64,000 nucleotides of DNA from Podocnemis expansa (GCA_007922195.1 ML682008.1:3026552-3090551), one strand, 5' to 3'; shown: positions 37,535 to 48,499, counted from the first letter of the stretch. Notes: generated by a model not told the origin, from the letters alone. A program made the numbers and translations.

Positions 37535-37700
37535 CAGTATAGTGTGGTAAACCAGTCTCTGGACTGGGATTCTAGTAATGTGGGTTTTATTGCTACCTCT
37601 CTCCTTGATCTGCTGTAGGGGCTTGGTCAAATAATTTTTTTCTGTGTTTCCCCTCCAACCCTTCATTTTGTGTGTTTTGGGAGGGGTTTGTATAAATTCT
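37535..37700 (+). mobile_element. MIR-type SINE
   Basis: GTCTCTGGACTGGGATTCTA, ATGTGGGTTTTATTGCTACC and GCTTGGTCAAATAATTTTTT correspond to the MIR 5' half and core in sense orientation. A 78-codon minus-strand frame across it is a shadow. Confidence 0.6.
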
Positions 37701-37763
37701 TGCACAAGGGGACTCTGATTTAACCTGGGTTTCCAGTTACTACTCAAATTTAAAAAAAAAAAA

Positions 37764-37928
37764 AAAGAGTTCTGTGGCAGTTTTAAAGACTAAGAAATGT
37801 GATTTTTCTCTTCAGCTTTCATGGGCAAAGTCCCACTTTGTCAAATCTCATGCAAAAAATAAATTTGCTAGTCTTTAAAAGTGCCACAGGACTCCTTTTC
37901 TGTTTTGCTGAACTAAACTAATGCAACT
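37764..37928 (+). mobile_element. Family A element, short palindromic copy
   Basis: GAGTTCTGTGGCAGTTTTAA and CAAAGTCCCACTTTGTCAAA, then the right arm AAGTGCCACAGGACTCCTTT and TGAACTAAACTAATGC. Preceded by an A run at 37749-37767. Confidence 0.7.
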
Positions 37929-38749
37929 GAATACAGTTAACTCTACTGTAGTAAACAAAATAACATAAAGACATCATTGAACCTGGATTTCAGCATGAGC
38001 TGAGCAGATCCCCTATTTTTCCACCCACAATTTTGTTTTGTTGATGCAGTGGTTTTATCACCATCTGAGTGAGTTAAACTATGTTCTCAAGTAATTGTGA
38101 GTGCAGAATTGCACCTGCCATTATTTCTGCTGGCAAATTGCTGGTGAGAAAACAAAAGTAATTTTAAAGAAATTGTGGTGGAGGATGAAAATACTTAATT
38201 TCAGATTATCAGATGTACTCTGTGAAAAATGCGTAGGCCGATGTATAAAAGTCAAATTCAGAATTCTCCATGTACCTGCAAAATTGCACCGTGACTTTTT
38301 CAAGTAAAGTCAGGTTCTAAGGTACTACTATTGGGGGGGGGGGCAAGAGTATTTGGGGTCCTTGGGACATTACCATTTAAAAGATAAATAGCCTCACAGG
38401 AGTGCAGAAGCTAGGTAGATCCCTAGAAAATCTTGGATTCTAAGACTTTAAAACAGTAAAATTTGGCTACCTCATAAGGATTTTACTGTGTGATTTAGAA
38501 TTTATAGAAAGGATGAAGTTTGTTGCATATGGTTCATATTTTGCTTTTCCTGACAATAATTTGGGGCCCCTTTGAAAATTGCTGGTGTGGGGGTGGGGGT
38601 CAAAGGGGACATTAAAGCCCAGGTATCACTGGGCCTGAATTAAGTACAACAAAGTTGTATGTTTCCACATTAAATGCAATCTGTGCCATGAAGATCTCAC
38701 AATGGAAATGGACTGTCAAGCAAAAAGTTAGAGGAAGGAAGTAGAATGT

Positions 38750-38885
38750 CCATTTTACAGATGGAGCTCAGAGGCACATAGCAATTAAATGATTTGCCCA
38801 AATTCACACAGGAAGGCTGTGACACAATGAGGACCTAAACTGAGACTTGCTGAGATCCAGCCCAGTGTTTTACCCACATAATCAC
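38750..38885 (-). mobile_element. MIR-type SINE
   Basis: CATTTTACAGATGGAGCTCA, GAGGCACATAGCAATTAAAT and TTTGCCCAAATTCACACAGG are the classic antisense MIR core. Confidence 0.7.
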
Positions 38886-40056
38886 CTCTTCCTGTCATGG
38901 GAATGAGCCCACTCGGACCCTAGTGGCTAGTATAACACAATTCTAACACGATCAATAAAAGTTATAGATGACTGTTTTAAGTGGGAATTATTTGTGCAGT
39001 AGTTTCGGGTGCACACAGTGATTTCCAAATGAAACATAAATTCTGATTTTTTTCAAGGCTGCAGAAATATTGTTAAAAATTAGAATGGTCCATAAAGCTT
39101 TCCTGCCCATTAATCACAGAACCACTCAATTTGTCTTCATCTGCATATTGACTGATAATATAACATCTCCCGTATTACCTGCTGTGCCTCTTCTTGGACA
39201 GATTTCCCTTTTAAAACACTGTAAAATCAGCAGATTAGTACGTTATCTCTTAAACTTGTTATAAAAGCAAACTTATTGAATGAAAAGGAAGAGGAGGGAG
39301 TTGGGGCTTAGGAGAAGTTATGGGGACTAGGTTTATAAGCTAAGCTACTTATTTATTTTTTTAATGTATGATTCTTGTTGAAGAACCAATATCAAATAAA
39401 GAGTCTTCCACACTCTCCTGCTTAAGTTTATGGCTCAAGAAAAACCATCCCCAGGCAGTAACACAATCCATATGCCTGGCTATTTGAAGTGTGCTTAGTG
39501 CTCTATTAGAGATTTTCGAATTGTACTTCTCAATCTGATTTCGATAAGATGCAGGTTTCCTTTAGTAGCCTGACCCAATGGAAACATGTAATGGTTTAAT
39601 TCCATACTAAATTATGCTGGCAATAAAGATTTCTGGATAATTTTACTTTAAGTAACTTTTTTTATGTACCTTTAAATCTGAATTTATTTTTCATTTTTAA
39701 GTTGCTTTTATATACAGAACTACTTGATATTTGGGAGGTACTTTTGAACTGTGTACATTATTTCTCAGTGCATTCTGAATCCCACTGTGACCAGCAAATA
39801 CACAACGACAGTAAGTGACTACTGAAGACATGCTTTACTGGTTGCCAAGCAAAATGGATAGTTATTTGGCAGGATGTTCTAATCAGCAAATGGCCCTGCT
39901 AGCAACAGAATATTTTTACCTTGTGGTACACCATAGATTACAAGCTGCACAGAGTCTACCATCTATAGAGACTATTTACATCTACAAGAGAAATGGCTCA
40001 GAGCCTGAGAATGCATAGGTGCATAGCTCACTGAGTCACAGCAGCATAGCACTGAA
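38886..40056. other. No gene called; one repeat-free block
   Basis: 39500-39780 is repeat-free, AT-rich and rich in TAAT/ATTA cores, which could be conserved non-coding sequence. A 40-base minus-strand acceptor and donor pair at 39179-39218 was rejected because its phases do not fit the neighbouring exons. Confidence 0.3.
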
Positions 40057-40545
40057 ATCATAGGGTTGGAAGGGACTTCATGAGGTCATCTAGTCCAACC
40101 CCCTGTTAAATACAGGACCACTCCCACTGAATCATCCCAGCCAGGGTTTTGCCTAACCAGGCCTTAAATGTTTCCAAAGGTGGAGATTCTCCCACCTCCC
40201 TAGGTAACCCATTCCTGTGTTTCACCACCCTTCTAGTGAGAGAGTTTTTCCTAGTATTCAACCTCAACCACCCCTGATGCAGCTTGAAAATATTGCTTCT
40301 TTTTCTGTCCTCCGCTGCTACTGAAAACAGCCTCACTCCCTCCTTGGAGCACCCCTTCAAGTAGTTGAACGTTGCTATCAAATCCTCCCTCAATATTCTC
40401 TTTTGTAAGCTAAATAGGCCTGATTCCTTCAATCTTTCCGCATAAGTCATGTGCCCCAATCCCCTAATCATTTTTGTTGCCCTCCGCTAGACTCTTTCTA
40501 AATTGTCAACATCCTTTCTGTAGTGTGGAGCCCAAAACTTGACAC
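40057..40545 (-). mobile_element. CR1 LINE 3' fragment with C-terminal RT segment
   Basis: Antisense CR1 3' tail: TCATAGGGTTGGAAGGGACT, GGTCATCTAGTCCAACCCCC. A minus-strand frame of 121 codons (40471-40106) has the C-terminal part of the CR1 reverse-transcriptase protein, with GLGHMTYAERLKESGLF, a REDLIATFNYLKG segment and an NSLTRRVVKHRNGLP segment. It is one of the best-preserved coding remnants here. The 5' part is lost. Confidence 0.85.
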
Positions 40546-40606
40546 AGCTGGTCCCCCCCTCCCTCCTGGAGAGGGGAGAGCTGTCACGTGTTCGCTCTGC
40601 CCCAGG

Positions 40607-41625
40607 ACAGGGCTGGTGCACAATGTGGCCTCCCAAGTCCTGTGGCCCTGAGGGGGTATACCGGAGAGCCTGCTGCCATGGCTGGCCCAAGGTTTTAGGT
40701 GCACAAGGTAAATTGTGATTTTTGGTGCCCCCACCCCAGTCCGCAGCAGTGGGCCAGGTCGGGCCACCCACTAAGCTGGCTGAGGGCGGGCTGGGTTGGG
40801 CCCCACAAGCTGGCAAGCCGAGCAGCCCTCCACCCCCACCAGTGGGCTGAGCTGGCCGAAGAGTTGGGTGGGCTGGATAGGCCTGGAGCCCAAGCTGGGC
40901 CAGGCTGAGCCCACCCCAACCCCAACAAAGCCGGCTGATTCACCAAGCTGTGGGATGGGGCTGGGCTAGGGTCCAAGCTGGCAGACCAAGTGCTGAGCAG
41001 AGCAGCCTGCCCCATCCCTCTAGTGGCGGGGCCAAGCGGGCTGAAGATCAGTCCTGGTTGCCCTGGGCCCTGCACCAGCTGAGCCCTGAGCTGGTGGGCT
41101 CAGCCTCCTGCCCAATTCCCCCCAAAGCTGGTCAAGCCCCTGAGCCAGGGCCTGATCCGGCAGGCTGAGTCCTGGGCAGAGCCGGCTGAACAGTGGGGCG
41201 GGTTGGGCTCTGAGCCGGCAGGGATGGCTGAATGAGTGGAGGGGCTGAGCTGAGCAAGACCCCCCCCAAGATTGGGTTGGGTTGGGCCCCGAGCTAGCAG
41301 ACTGGTGGGGCGCACCCTGGGCTAAGAGAGTGGTGGTGCAGTCTGTGCCCACCTTCCTGCTTACTTTTCCCAGCTTCCCCCCACAAGCCTGTTCCTCTTC
41401 CCCCCCAACTCTTACCTTTTCTGGAGTGGAGGTGCTGAACCAGCCAAAACCCCTGCTTTCAAATTCCCCCCTGCTGTGCCCAGCCAGGCTATGTGCCTAT
41501 GCACAGCAGGGTGGGAAGCTTAAAATAGACTCGCTGGCCCTAGCCTGGCAGTCCATAGTGCCCCCTAAAGTCTGGCTCCCTAGGTGACCTGCTAGGTCAC
41601 CTCTATGGTAGGACCAGCCCTGTGT
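40607..41625. mobile_element. GC-rich element with inverted CACAGGGCTGGT-type ends
   Basis: Begins ACAGGGCTGGTGCAC and ends GGACCAGCCCTGT, which are reverse complements over about 11 bases. Near the right end, TAGGTGACCTGCTAGGTCAC is phrase-like for a sauropsid repeat I have met ('ggtgacctaggcggtcacctagg'). The interior is rich in GAGCTGGC / GGGCTGAGC short repeats and is open in several frames by composition. It may be two abutting copies, since a second end-like GGCTGGCCCAAGG lies at 40680. Confidence 0.4.
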
Positions 41626-42405
41626 GCTGCACTCCATCCATCTCTGTTCCCTTGGCACGGGACAGATCAGCCGGGCTGGGGCCCCCTGAAAGTACCCCAT
41701 CCCCAATTAAAGTAGGTTGCATGATCCTGTAGGTACATAGCGGTGTTGGACTTCTGTGCCCACTTGTTGCCCAGAGCCAGGTCTCCCAAGCACCTCTTGC
41801 TTACATTTGTACAGTCTGATACTTACAGACATGCTCATCACCATGCCATGAACTGTACACATGTAGTTCTGAGGGGTAGACCTTCAGACGTGTACTGATT
41901 TCAATGTAACAGTGATACTATGATCATGCTGGGGCTTTAGGGACTGGCTTCTGGGCCTTCAGCCCTTACAGCCCTTCTGTTGATCTGGTCCTGGTGATTA
42001 ACAAATAAGAACATGAAGGGGATTTTCTGTAGTGATTGTTTCATTTGCATAGAGTCTAAATATTAGTGTGATCTGTCTCATAGCTAAGATGGAACTCCAA
42101 AGCATGCTGATATAAATGCAACAATGAGTCATGGCAGTTGGAAAAATCTTTAATTGCAATAAACTTTGTTGAGCGTATTGCTAGTGGACACCATTTCACA
42201 CATCACAGCACTTCTTCTGATTTTCTAAGAGATGATTAAAGTAGCTTATAAAAGTCTTTATGGCTTCTTGCTTTAGACTTTCATGGAGCCAATGTCATAA
42301 ATGATGTCAGTTCTGTAGCAAATTGGCTGTAAGCTCGCCACATGTTCTCTCATGTTGCTTGGACTGAGTAATTGGTGTTTTTTCCCTCTCTTCCCATACA
42401 ATTAC

Positions 42406-42514
42406 CTCTGTGAAGGAATGCACTAACCGCTTAATGTATAAGCTGGAGCCTACATCTGGGACTATCTGAAGTGTATTCAAGGAGGCCCGAGGGTTTGTGT
42501 TTTTGAACAGAATA
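42406..42514 (-). CDS. Candidate internal coding exon, best supported
   Basis: On the minus strand the acceptor is a long pyrimidine tract of about 20 bases ending TTCCTTTTCAG (42515). The donor is ACAGAG/GTAATTG (42405-42404). The exon has 109 bases: one base completing a codon, then 36 codons, ending in phase 0. The peptide includes FKNTNPRASLNTLQIVPDV and SSLYIKRLVHSFTE, very protein-like; the phase 0 frame meets a stop. The split codon fits the two leftover bases of the exon at 47903-48055. Function is unknown. Its intronic neighbour 309 bases upstream is a solo LTR. Confidence 0.72.
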
Positions 42515-42899
42515 CTGAAAAGGAAAAAAAAAAATAGAGGGAAGACCAAGTCACGCAGGCTGTGCTGGATAATTGTTTTTTTTTTTTTTTATTTTCTTCT
42601 TTTCCTCCCCTAACCACAGGCTAAGGGAGACTGGCCTAACTAGAGACTATGTTTGTGAACTTTTAGTTTGGAAGCTGAACCAGGGCCCTGAGGTGAAAAC
42701 CTTACGAACTGTGTATTGTAATTGCTCCTATCCTGAAATTTTTATTAAAAGGGGACATGCTATTAGGTGTGTGTGTTGACTTCTCCTTCCCCAGCCTGTG
42801 AAAATGAACCTATATAGGTCCCCTGTCGCGAGGTACGCTGCCCCTGCTTGCTCAAACACAGGGAGGAACCTGGTTTGAGCCCTAAACACGGCCCCTTGA

Positions 42900-42995
42900 T
42901 TCAGGGCAAGGTGGCCCAATGGCCAGAGTCAATGTTCAAAGGCCCTTCCGTTCAGGGCAAGGCGGCCCACTGGCCAGAGTCAATGTTCAAAGGCC
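42900..42995. repeat. 51-bp tandem duplication inside the solo LTR
   Basis: TTCAGGGCAAGGTGGCCCAA and TTCAGGGCAAGGCGGCCCAC start two copies (42900 and 42951), each continuing TGGCCAGAGTCAATGTTCAA. The copies differ at two of the first 45 positions. Confidence 0.85.
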
Positions 42996-43432
42996 TGTAG
43001 GCACAGAGGAAGCATGCCCAGGTAGGGGGGGTCAGGCCCACCCACTCCTCTGAACCCCAGCCCAGGGCCCTGGGGTTACCGTAGCTCTTGCGGCACGGAT
43101 CCCTGCTGGCTGGACCAATGCGCTGCCTGAGACCACGGCAATACCACGGGTCACCCCACTGGGTGCTGCCCTGGGCTGCTTCCTACCTGGGTTGCTGTCG
43201 GTGTTCCCCTCTTCAGTTCCCCGGATCCATCCAATGTCACCAAGTCTTTGGCCTGGGCCCTGGGGTCCTCACGGTGGAGTACACCTTGCTCGACGGCGTG
43301 CCCGGTAGTCAGCATCCTCGGGCTATTAATGGTGTGTCCCTTTAAGGCGGAGGCTGAACCAGTCCCTGGGTAGGAGCCTCCACCACACGTCTGCTCCCTC
43401 TTCTGGTCTGCCTCTGACTGAGGGAAACTGCA

Positions 43433-43443
43433 GCCTTTTATGC
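43433..43443 (-). promoter_or_regulatory. TATA-like box of the LTR
   Basis: Minus strand GGCATAAAAGG, placed as expected for the U3 promoter of the solo LTR. Activity is unknown. Confidence 0.4.
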
Positions 43444-43640
43444 CTGGGTGGCAGTTTGAGCATGCCCAGCAGCGCCTAAGGGGTGGGGCTTCCCCCTTCC
43501 TTAGGGTATACAGGCCTGCTTGAGTGCGGGAAGGGTCCACCCCGTCACAGTCCCAATAGAGAAAATTTAGTAGGGGCACACTCATAGGGTTTGTCTACAC
43601 TTGCAAGTTGGTTCGAATTAAGGAGGCTTAATTCAAATTT

Positions 43641-43668
43641 CCAAAGGGGTAGCTGTGTTAGTCTAGTC

Positions 43669-43699
<31 letters not shown>

Positions 43700-43882
43700 C
43701 CAAGGAGTCCCCTGGCACTTAAAGACTAACAGATTTATTTTTGCATGAGCTTTGGTGGGAGAAAATCCCACTTTGTCAAATGCTTGTAGATTTGCTCATC
43801 TCCAAAACATCTGACAAAGTGGGATTTTCTCCCATGAAAGCTCATGAGAGAAATAAATCTTAGTCTTTAAGTGCCACTGGAC

Positions 43883-43885
<3 letters not shown>
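43641..43885 (+). mobile_element. Family A element nested in the MITE
   Basis: Starts CCAAAGGGGTAGCTGTGTTA; left arm CAAGGAGTCCCCTGGCACTT; right arm ACATCTGACAAAGTGGGATT and AAGTGCCACTGGACTCCGTG. A long A run (43673-43699) interrupts the left arm, and the right terminus is replaced by a TG microsatellite. Confidence 0.85.
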
Positions 43886-43913
<28 letters not shown>

Positions 43914-43914
43914 T
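43886..43914 (+). repeat. (TG)n microsatellite
   Basis: About 14 GT units directly at the truncated right end of the family A element. Confidence 0.95.
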
Positions 43915-44487
43915 TAATTTGAACTTAGTACCTGTCCACATTAGGCTTTCATTAGTTTAAATTAAGGAATTCCTTAATTCAAACTAATGACAGCTTAGTT
44001 TGAATTAGTAAGACCTGCCAGTTAGTTCGAATTTAGCTCTTAGTTTGAACTAACGATGGTGTAGACTAGGATTAACCCTTAGTTCAAATTTAGTAAATTC
44101 AAATAAGGGCAGTTAGTTCAAATTAACAAAGTGGACTACTTTGACTTAATGTTAAGTCAAAGTAGTCCACTTTGTTAATTTGAACGAGTAAGTTTGAGTT
44201 TAGTTCAAACTAATAAATTCCAACTAACTTTTCGTAGTATAGACATAGCCATAGTGCCATACAAGGCTGCAAGCTCCACTCTCTTTCCTATCCTGCTCCT
44301 ATTGTGGCTACAGTTATAAAATTGTCTCCCTCATGACACAAGCTATTGTTTTGTGATCTTCTTTTTGTAAGAAATGGAGAGCATGTGGCAAGCTGCAACA
44401 TCTTGTTTTCTGAGGAATATAACATCATCTCTGTGGTCCTCTCAGCTGCAATCAATCACCAAAGCAAAAGATTTAGTCACTTCTTAC

Positions 44488-44585
44488 CAAATCTTTCCCA
44501 TACCCCAGGGCATGGAAGTATTCACCAGAACATCCAGCCAATAAGGAATTCTCAGACAGAATTCTGAACATTGTTACAGGCTGCT
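44488..44585 (-). other. Possible coding exon, phase conflict
   Basis: On the minus strand a moderate acceptor (TTGATTAAAATTTCAG), 98 bases with 32 open codons (includes FRILSENSLLAGCSGEYF) and a strong donor TTG/GTAAGAAG. It begins with two carried bases and ends in phase 0, so it does not fit between 47903-48055 and 42406-42514. An alternative donor GGG/GTATGG would leave two bases and fit downstream only. It could be an alternative exon, part of another transcript, or chance. Confidence 0.17.
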
Positions 44586-45903
44586 CTGAAATTTTAATCA
44601 AAGTTTAAAGCATTCCAGTTCAGTGGCTCTTGTCAAAATCTTTTGACTATCCAGATTTCATACTTAAGTGTTCTTTATATAACTTGGTACGCATGCTTGG
44701 ATGATTCTTCTGAAGATTGGTCTAAATTGTAAAGCTGTGGAAATAAATTGGCTTCTATGATACACTGTCAAAGACTTGAAAAAACAATGGTTAGATAATA
44801 GTCTATGGCTGTAATTTCTAAATAGATAAAATCAGAAAATCCAGACAAAGATTTTTCTTTAGACTGGAGGGTTATTTGGAAGGAAGTTAGAAAATAAAGT
44901 ATGTGAGAGGCCTGTAGGAATCTGACCTGAGACTAAATTTCTCTCAACAGAATGGCAAGTGACATTGTAAGCTCTTAAACTTAATGTGAGTAATTAATAA
45001 GAGAATTCTTGTCCATTTTTCTTATTTGGGTTGGCCTAAAAGTGAAATTTAGTCTGATTCTATTCATATACAAGGTTACCTTTTACAGAACTGTGACAAA
45101 AAAAGTACTGGGAAAGCTAGGAAAATTTCTTCTCCTCATTACATGGCTATAAAACGAGAGTAATTCCATTGAAATAAAAATAAAAATTAAATTACAAAGA
45201 TGGAATAACTCCATTATGTAAATAATGAGAGAGTTTACTCCACTGTCTATTCTAAAATTGTGTCATCACAAAGCAGTGATGCAAGGTATCTATGAAATTT
45301 TGTCTACTCACAACTACTTGCACAGGTTTAGCTAAAGACTAGATTTTTTTTGATACTTTATTCAAAATTACAGTTGGTGCCATGAAAACATTGAACTACA
45401 TTTAATATACTTTTTTCAGGGTGGTATAAATCTTCACTTTCGAGTGAAGATTTAGATTTAGTCTTCTCTTGGTCACAAGACCCAAGAGGAGACAAGTTAT
45501 ATTATCAAGGATGTGGAAATGACCAGCTGTAGCAAAAACAGCTTAAAGTTCCAGGAGGTTGTTGTATAGGCCTTGAAACTTATCCAGAAAAATAACCCAT
45601 TTGAGAGCAGTTTCTGTAGAATAGAGAGAGAAATTGTAACGGATCCAGCAATGTGTTTGATGCAATGTGGTTAATACAAAGTAGATAGATGGCCTGACTG
45701 ATCTTACAGTCGGGAGGGAAAGTGGATGATGGCAGTTGGAAATGGGGAAGAATAAGAGCAGTCTTTAAAAGATGGAAAATACCAGTCCATATTTATAAGG
45801 GAAGGAACCAAAGGTGAAGGAAAGGTTCACCATGTGGGTGCCAGTAAGTGATTGGGTGGGGATAGGAGTTGTTGAGAGGGTCAAAGGAACAATGTAGTTA
45901 AGT

Positions 45904-46026
45904 ACCAAAGGGGTAGCCATGTTAGTCTATTTCAGCAAAACAAGACAGAAGTCCTGTGACCAGCAAATTTATTTATCACATGAGATTTTGTGAGAAAAAA
46001 TCCCACTTTGTTAGATGCTTTGAAGA
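45904..46026 (+). mobile_element. Family A element, left arm
   Basis: CCAAAGGGGTAGCCATGTTA, GACAGAAGTCCTGTGACCAG, TCCCACTTTGTTAGATGCTT. The right arm is missing. Confidence 0.75.
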
Positions 46027-46029
46027 TTG

Positions 46030-46620
46030 GAGGAAAAGAGTGAGAGCTTTCATGTTTCTCCCGCCATTGACTTTGAGGAGATAAGAACAGGTGAGATGAA
46101 TAAGAAAGAGACAAATGTTGTGCTGGATTTTGTTGACAGTTTCCTTTTATATATTAGCTGCATTCTGGTCAAAGAGGGAGGAGGAGTGAGGGAATGGTTT
46201 GGAATCAGCAAGAGATGGAGAGCAGAAAGCCACCCCAATTTGTGAAAAAAGAATCCCTCATTGCAGAAAATGATGAGGTGAGAATTCATGGGGTTCAAAG
46301 TGATGAGATGGTTAGTGAGAAAGGGTGCAGATCCTGGTAAAAGGTGATGAAAGTCAGGGAAAATGTTGCCCAAAGTGAGAAAGAAGAAGCAATTGTGAAT
46401 GGATTGCCAGAGGAATCAGGATATGTACTGGGGAGAGGGAGGCGAAGGAGGAGTTGGAGAGGGAGGATGAAAAGAGAGAGAATTCAAAGGATCAAAATGA
46501 AGGGAGAATAAGGAAGGAAACATGGAAATGTGGTATGCAAGGTGCAGAAAATGGGTAAAGTTGGAGGGCAGGGATTAGGGAGCAGAAATTTAGTACAAAC
46601 AAATATGCTGTCCAAGCTAC
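46030..46620. repeat. Purine-rich low-complexity stretch
   Basis: GA-rich sequence (GGAGAGGGAGGCGAAGGAGG, GAAAAGAGAGAGAATTC) continuing the style of 45700-45900. The 107-codon minus-strand frame is a composition effect. It might be a decayed lineage repeat. Confidence 0.4.
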
Positions 46621-46850
46621 TAGTGAAACATGACAAATTGATTAAGTAGTGAATAATTAATTAGGCAGGAAATCAACTGAGCAATGAATAAATTTGTTAG
46701 ATCTACAGCAGAATGATAATCATACTTCAGTAACGGCTGTAGGGTATCAATTAGTCAATTAATTAAGCGGTCTGCTGGTAAAACAATGGAGCTTGTTAAA
46801 AAAATGGGGATTAGGGAGTGGTCAAGCAGTTGGGTGTCATTATTCAATTT

Positions 46851-46946
46851 CCAAAGGAATAGCCGTGTTAGTCTAGTCCAGCAAAAAGCCAACAAGGAGT
46901 CATGTGGCATTTTAATCTGTTAGTCTCAAAGTGCCACATGACTCCT
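46851..46946 (+). mobile_element. Family A mini-element with flanking direct repeat
   Basis: CCAAAGGAATAGCCGTGTTA and AACAAGGAGTCATGTGGCAT, then the inverted CAAAGTGCCACATGACTCCT. TGTCATTATTCA occurs on both sides (46835-46846 and 46947-46958). The element is nearly a pure hairpin of both arm tips. Confidence 0.65.
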
Positions 46947-47112
46947 TGTCATTATTCAGGCATTCACAGTAGAATAGGACAAATCTGAGATCATTACCTG
47001 ATGGGAGTTTCACAAGAAAGGGGTGAATGAAAGCAGTGGGAAGAGCTGCGGAACTTAGACTCTTTATTGCTATAATTTCTGACTGCAAAAGGGTAGGTCA
47101 CAAAGTCTGTAG

Positions 47113-47432
47113 GGCTTTGTCTACACCACTGGGCTCAGAGACGTCACCTTAATAAGGTCGATTTAAGGTCGACTTAGTGAGGTCCCATTTGTTTAAGTTG
47201 ACTTTATAAAGTTGACTTAAGCAAAGGGACCCATTTAAACGGCTCTATTGCACAAATTAAACTTTAAGTCAGCTGTAATGGGCACATTGTGTTAAGTTGT
47301 CTTAAGCCTTAAAGTTGACTTTAGGGGTAGAAATTAAGTCGACTTAAGCAAGTGCTTAAGTCAACATAATGAACTCCAAATATGCCCAGGGAGTTGCTTA
47401 AGTTGATGTAAGCCCCTAGTATAGGCGTAGCC
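47113..47432. mobile_element. MITE with AAGTCGACTTAA-type arms
   Basis: The left end GGGCTTTGTCTACACC resembles the Harbinger-like ends; the right end is AGTATAGGCGTAGCC. The interior repeats TTAAGTCGACTTAAG-like units in both orientations. A clean target duplication was not found. Confidence 0.6.
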
Positions 47433-47902
47433 AAGTTGTGTTAAATGGAGGTGGCACAGCAATGCCACTGGAACCTTTCCCAATTCAGTTTCCTCCTTCA
47501 CCTGAATGCAGGGCAGTAAGGATCACTGCGGCAGAGCTGTAACTACTGTTTACAGCACCCAGGGCATGTCTCCCCGTTACAATGATCAGCACCTGGGGTG
47601 AGCAGCGTGGAATGCGCCCTTTAATAGACTGGCTCAGTGGAGACACTCTGGCGCACCCGAGGCAAAGCCCTGCTCACCCTGCTGTAGTTATGGCCCTGCT
47701 CTGTGGTGTCAGACACCAGCAGTTGGACTGAACAGAGGAAAGCATAGCTATGTATCTCTTCTAGCATGATGTCGAATAAAATGGTTAAAGTCATCTCTCT
47801 TCTTTGTCCCTCACTGACCTTGCTCAATTACATGTAAGGCTGTAGGTGTCCAAGAGCCTTCAAACTTCTACTGATAGTAATTTTACTACTTTCCACACTC
47901 AC

Positions 47903-48055
47903 CTGGGATCACAACACACTATCAGCCCTGCAGTGCAAAGCCATTTTATCATTAGATGAATAAGTGGGAAACCAAGATTCTTGAACTCCCATTCAACAGC
48001 TGTAATTTCCTCCAGTTTAGGAGCAGTCCATTTGTGTCTGATCCAATTCCAAATG
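47903..48055 (-). CDS. Candidate internal coding exon, 50 codons
   Basis: On the minus strand an AG acceptor (AAATGGCTGGTAG, weak pyrimidine tract) is followed by 153 bases and a strong donor CCCAG/GTGAGTG (47902-47901). One carried base, 50 open codons, two leftover bases. The peptide has IWNWIRHKWTAPKLEEITAV and WEFKNLGFPLIHLMIKWL, with five tryptophans. Both end phases fit: AG from 62998-63055 before it, and T from 42406-42514 after it, each giving serine. A weak resemblance of KLEEI..GFP to Harbinger transposases was noted, so a decayed transposase is the main alternative. Confidence 0.5.
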
Positions 48056-48499
48056 CTACCAGCCATTTTATAACACAATCCTAATCCATTACACTTAATT
48101 CATCTGAGTCATCTTTTCAAAAATAGTCAAGTGTAGAGATGCCCATAAGGAAACAATGTATGTTTTCCATATACCACATATGTTGTACATCTGACGCACA
48201 CAGTTTTTAAAACATGTGACAGTATTACAAAATTGACAACTTTTCACAGCCTTTAATTTAGTGTATTTTAAACATCTGGTGGGATGATGTTCTTTTTAGG
48301 GAAGTGGTAAATGCATTTGGAACATATCTGACTTATTTTATATATGTGCTCAATACAGTTGATTAAAGAAATGCAATGCAAAGAAAAGCAGCTGTTTTCC
48401 TATTTGGGTGGCTACAAATTAGCTGTCATTGAAAAATATTGGAAGGCATATTTAGCTAAAATCAGTAAGCATGAAGAGAGAAAACAGACGGTGGATCAT

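Larger units (their letters stand above)
42823..43549 (-). mobile_element. Solo LTR, 727 bp, with 5-bp target duplication
   Basis: On the minus strand it starts TGTGACGGGGTGGACCC and ends CCTCGCGACAG. GTCCC is duplicated exactly on both sides (42818-42822 and 43550-43554). A TATA-like GGCATAAAAGG lies about 110 bases from the 5' end. There is no internal coding sequence or second LTR, so this is a solo LTR left by recombination. The 5-bp duplication suits Gypsy-type or retroviral-type LTR elements; the class is not resolved. Open frames inside, for example 43151-43585, are GC-driven. Confidence 0.72.
43587..44250. mobile_element. Harbinger-like MITE, interrupted by a nested element
   Basis: Ends GGGTTTGTCTACACTTGCAA and AGTATAGACATAGCC, flanked by ATA on both sides (43584-43586, 44251-44253). 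Arms consist of TTAATTCAAATTT and TTAGTTTGAACTAA units. The inverted pair AACAAAGTGGACTACTTTGA and CAAAGTAGTCCACTTTGTTA lies at the centre. A family A element (43641-43885) sits inside its left arm, so it inserted later. Confidence 0.8.

Noticed and set aside
39179..39218. 40-base minus-strand exon-like segment with strong acceptor (CTGATTTTACAG) and donor CAG/GTAATA
   Set aside because: Neither open frame has start and end phases that fit between 42406-42514 and 31318-31371.
43151..43585. 144-codon minus-strand frame
   Set aside because: It covers the solo LTR and its flank; GC composition explains it.
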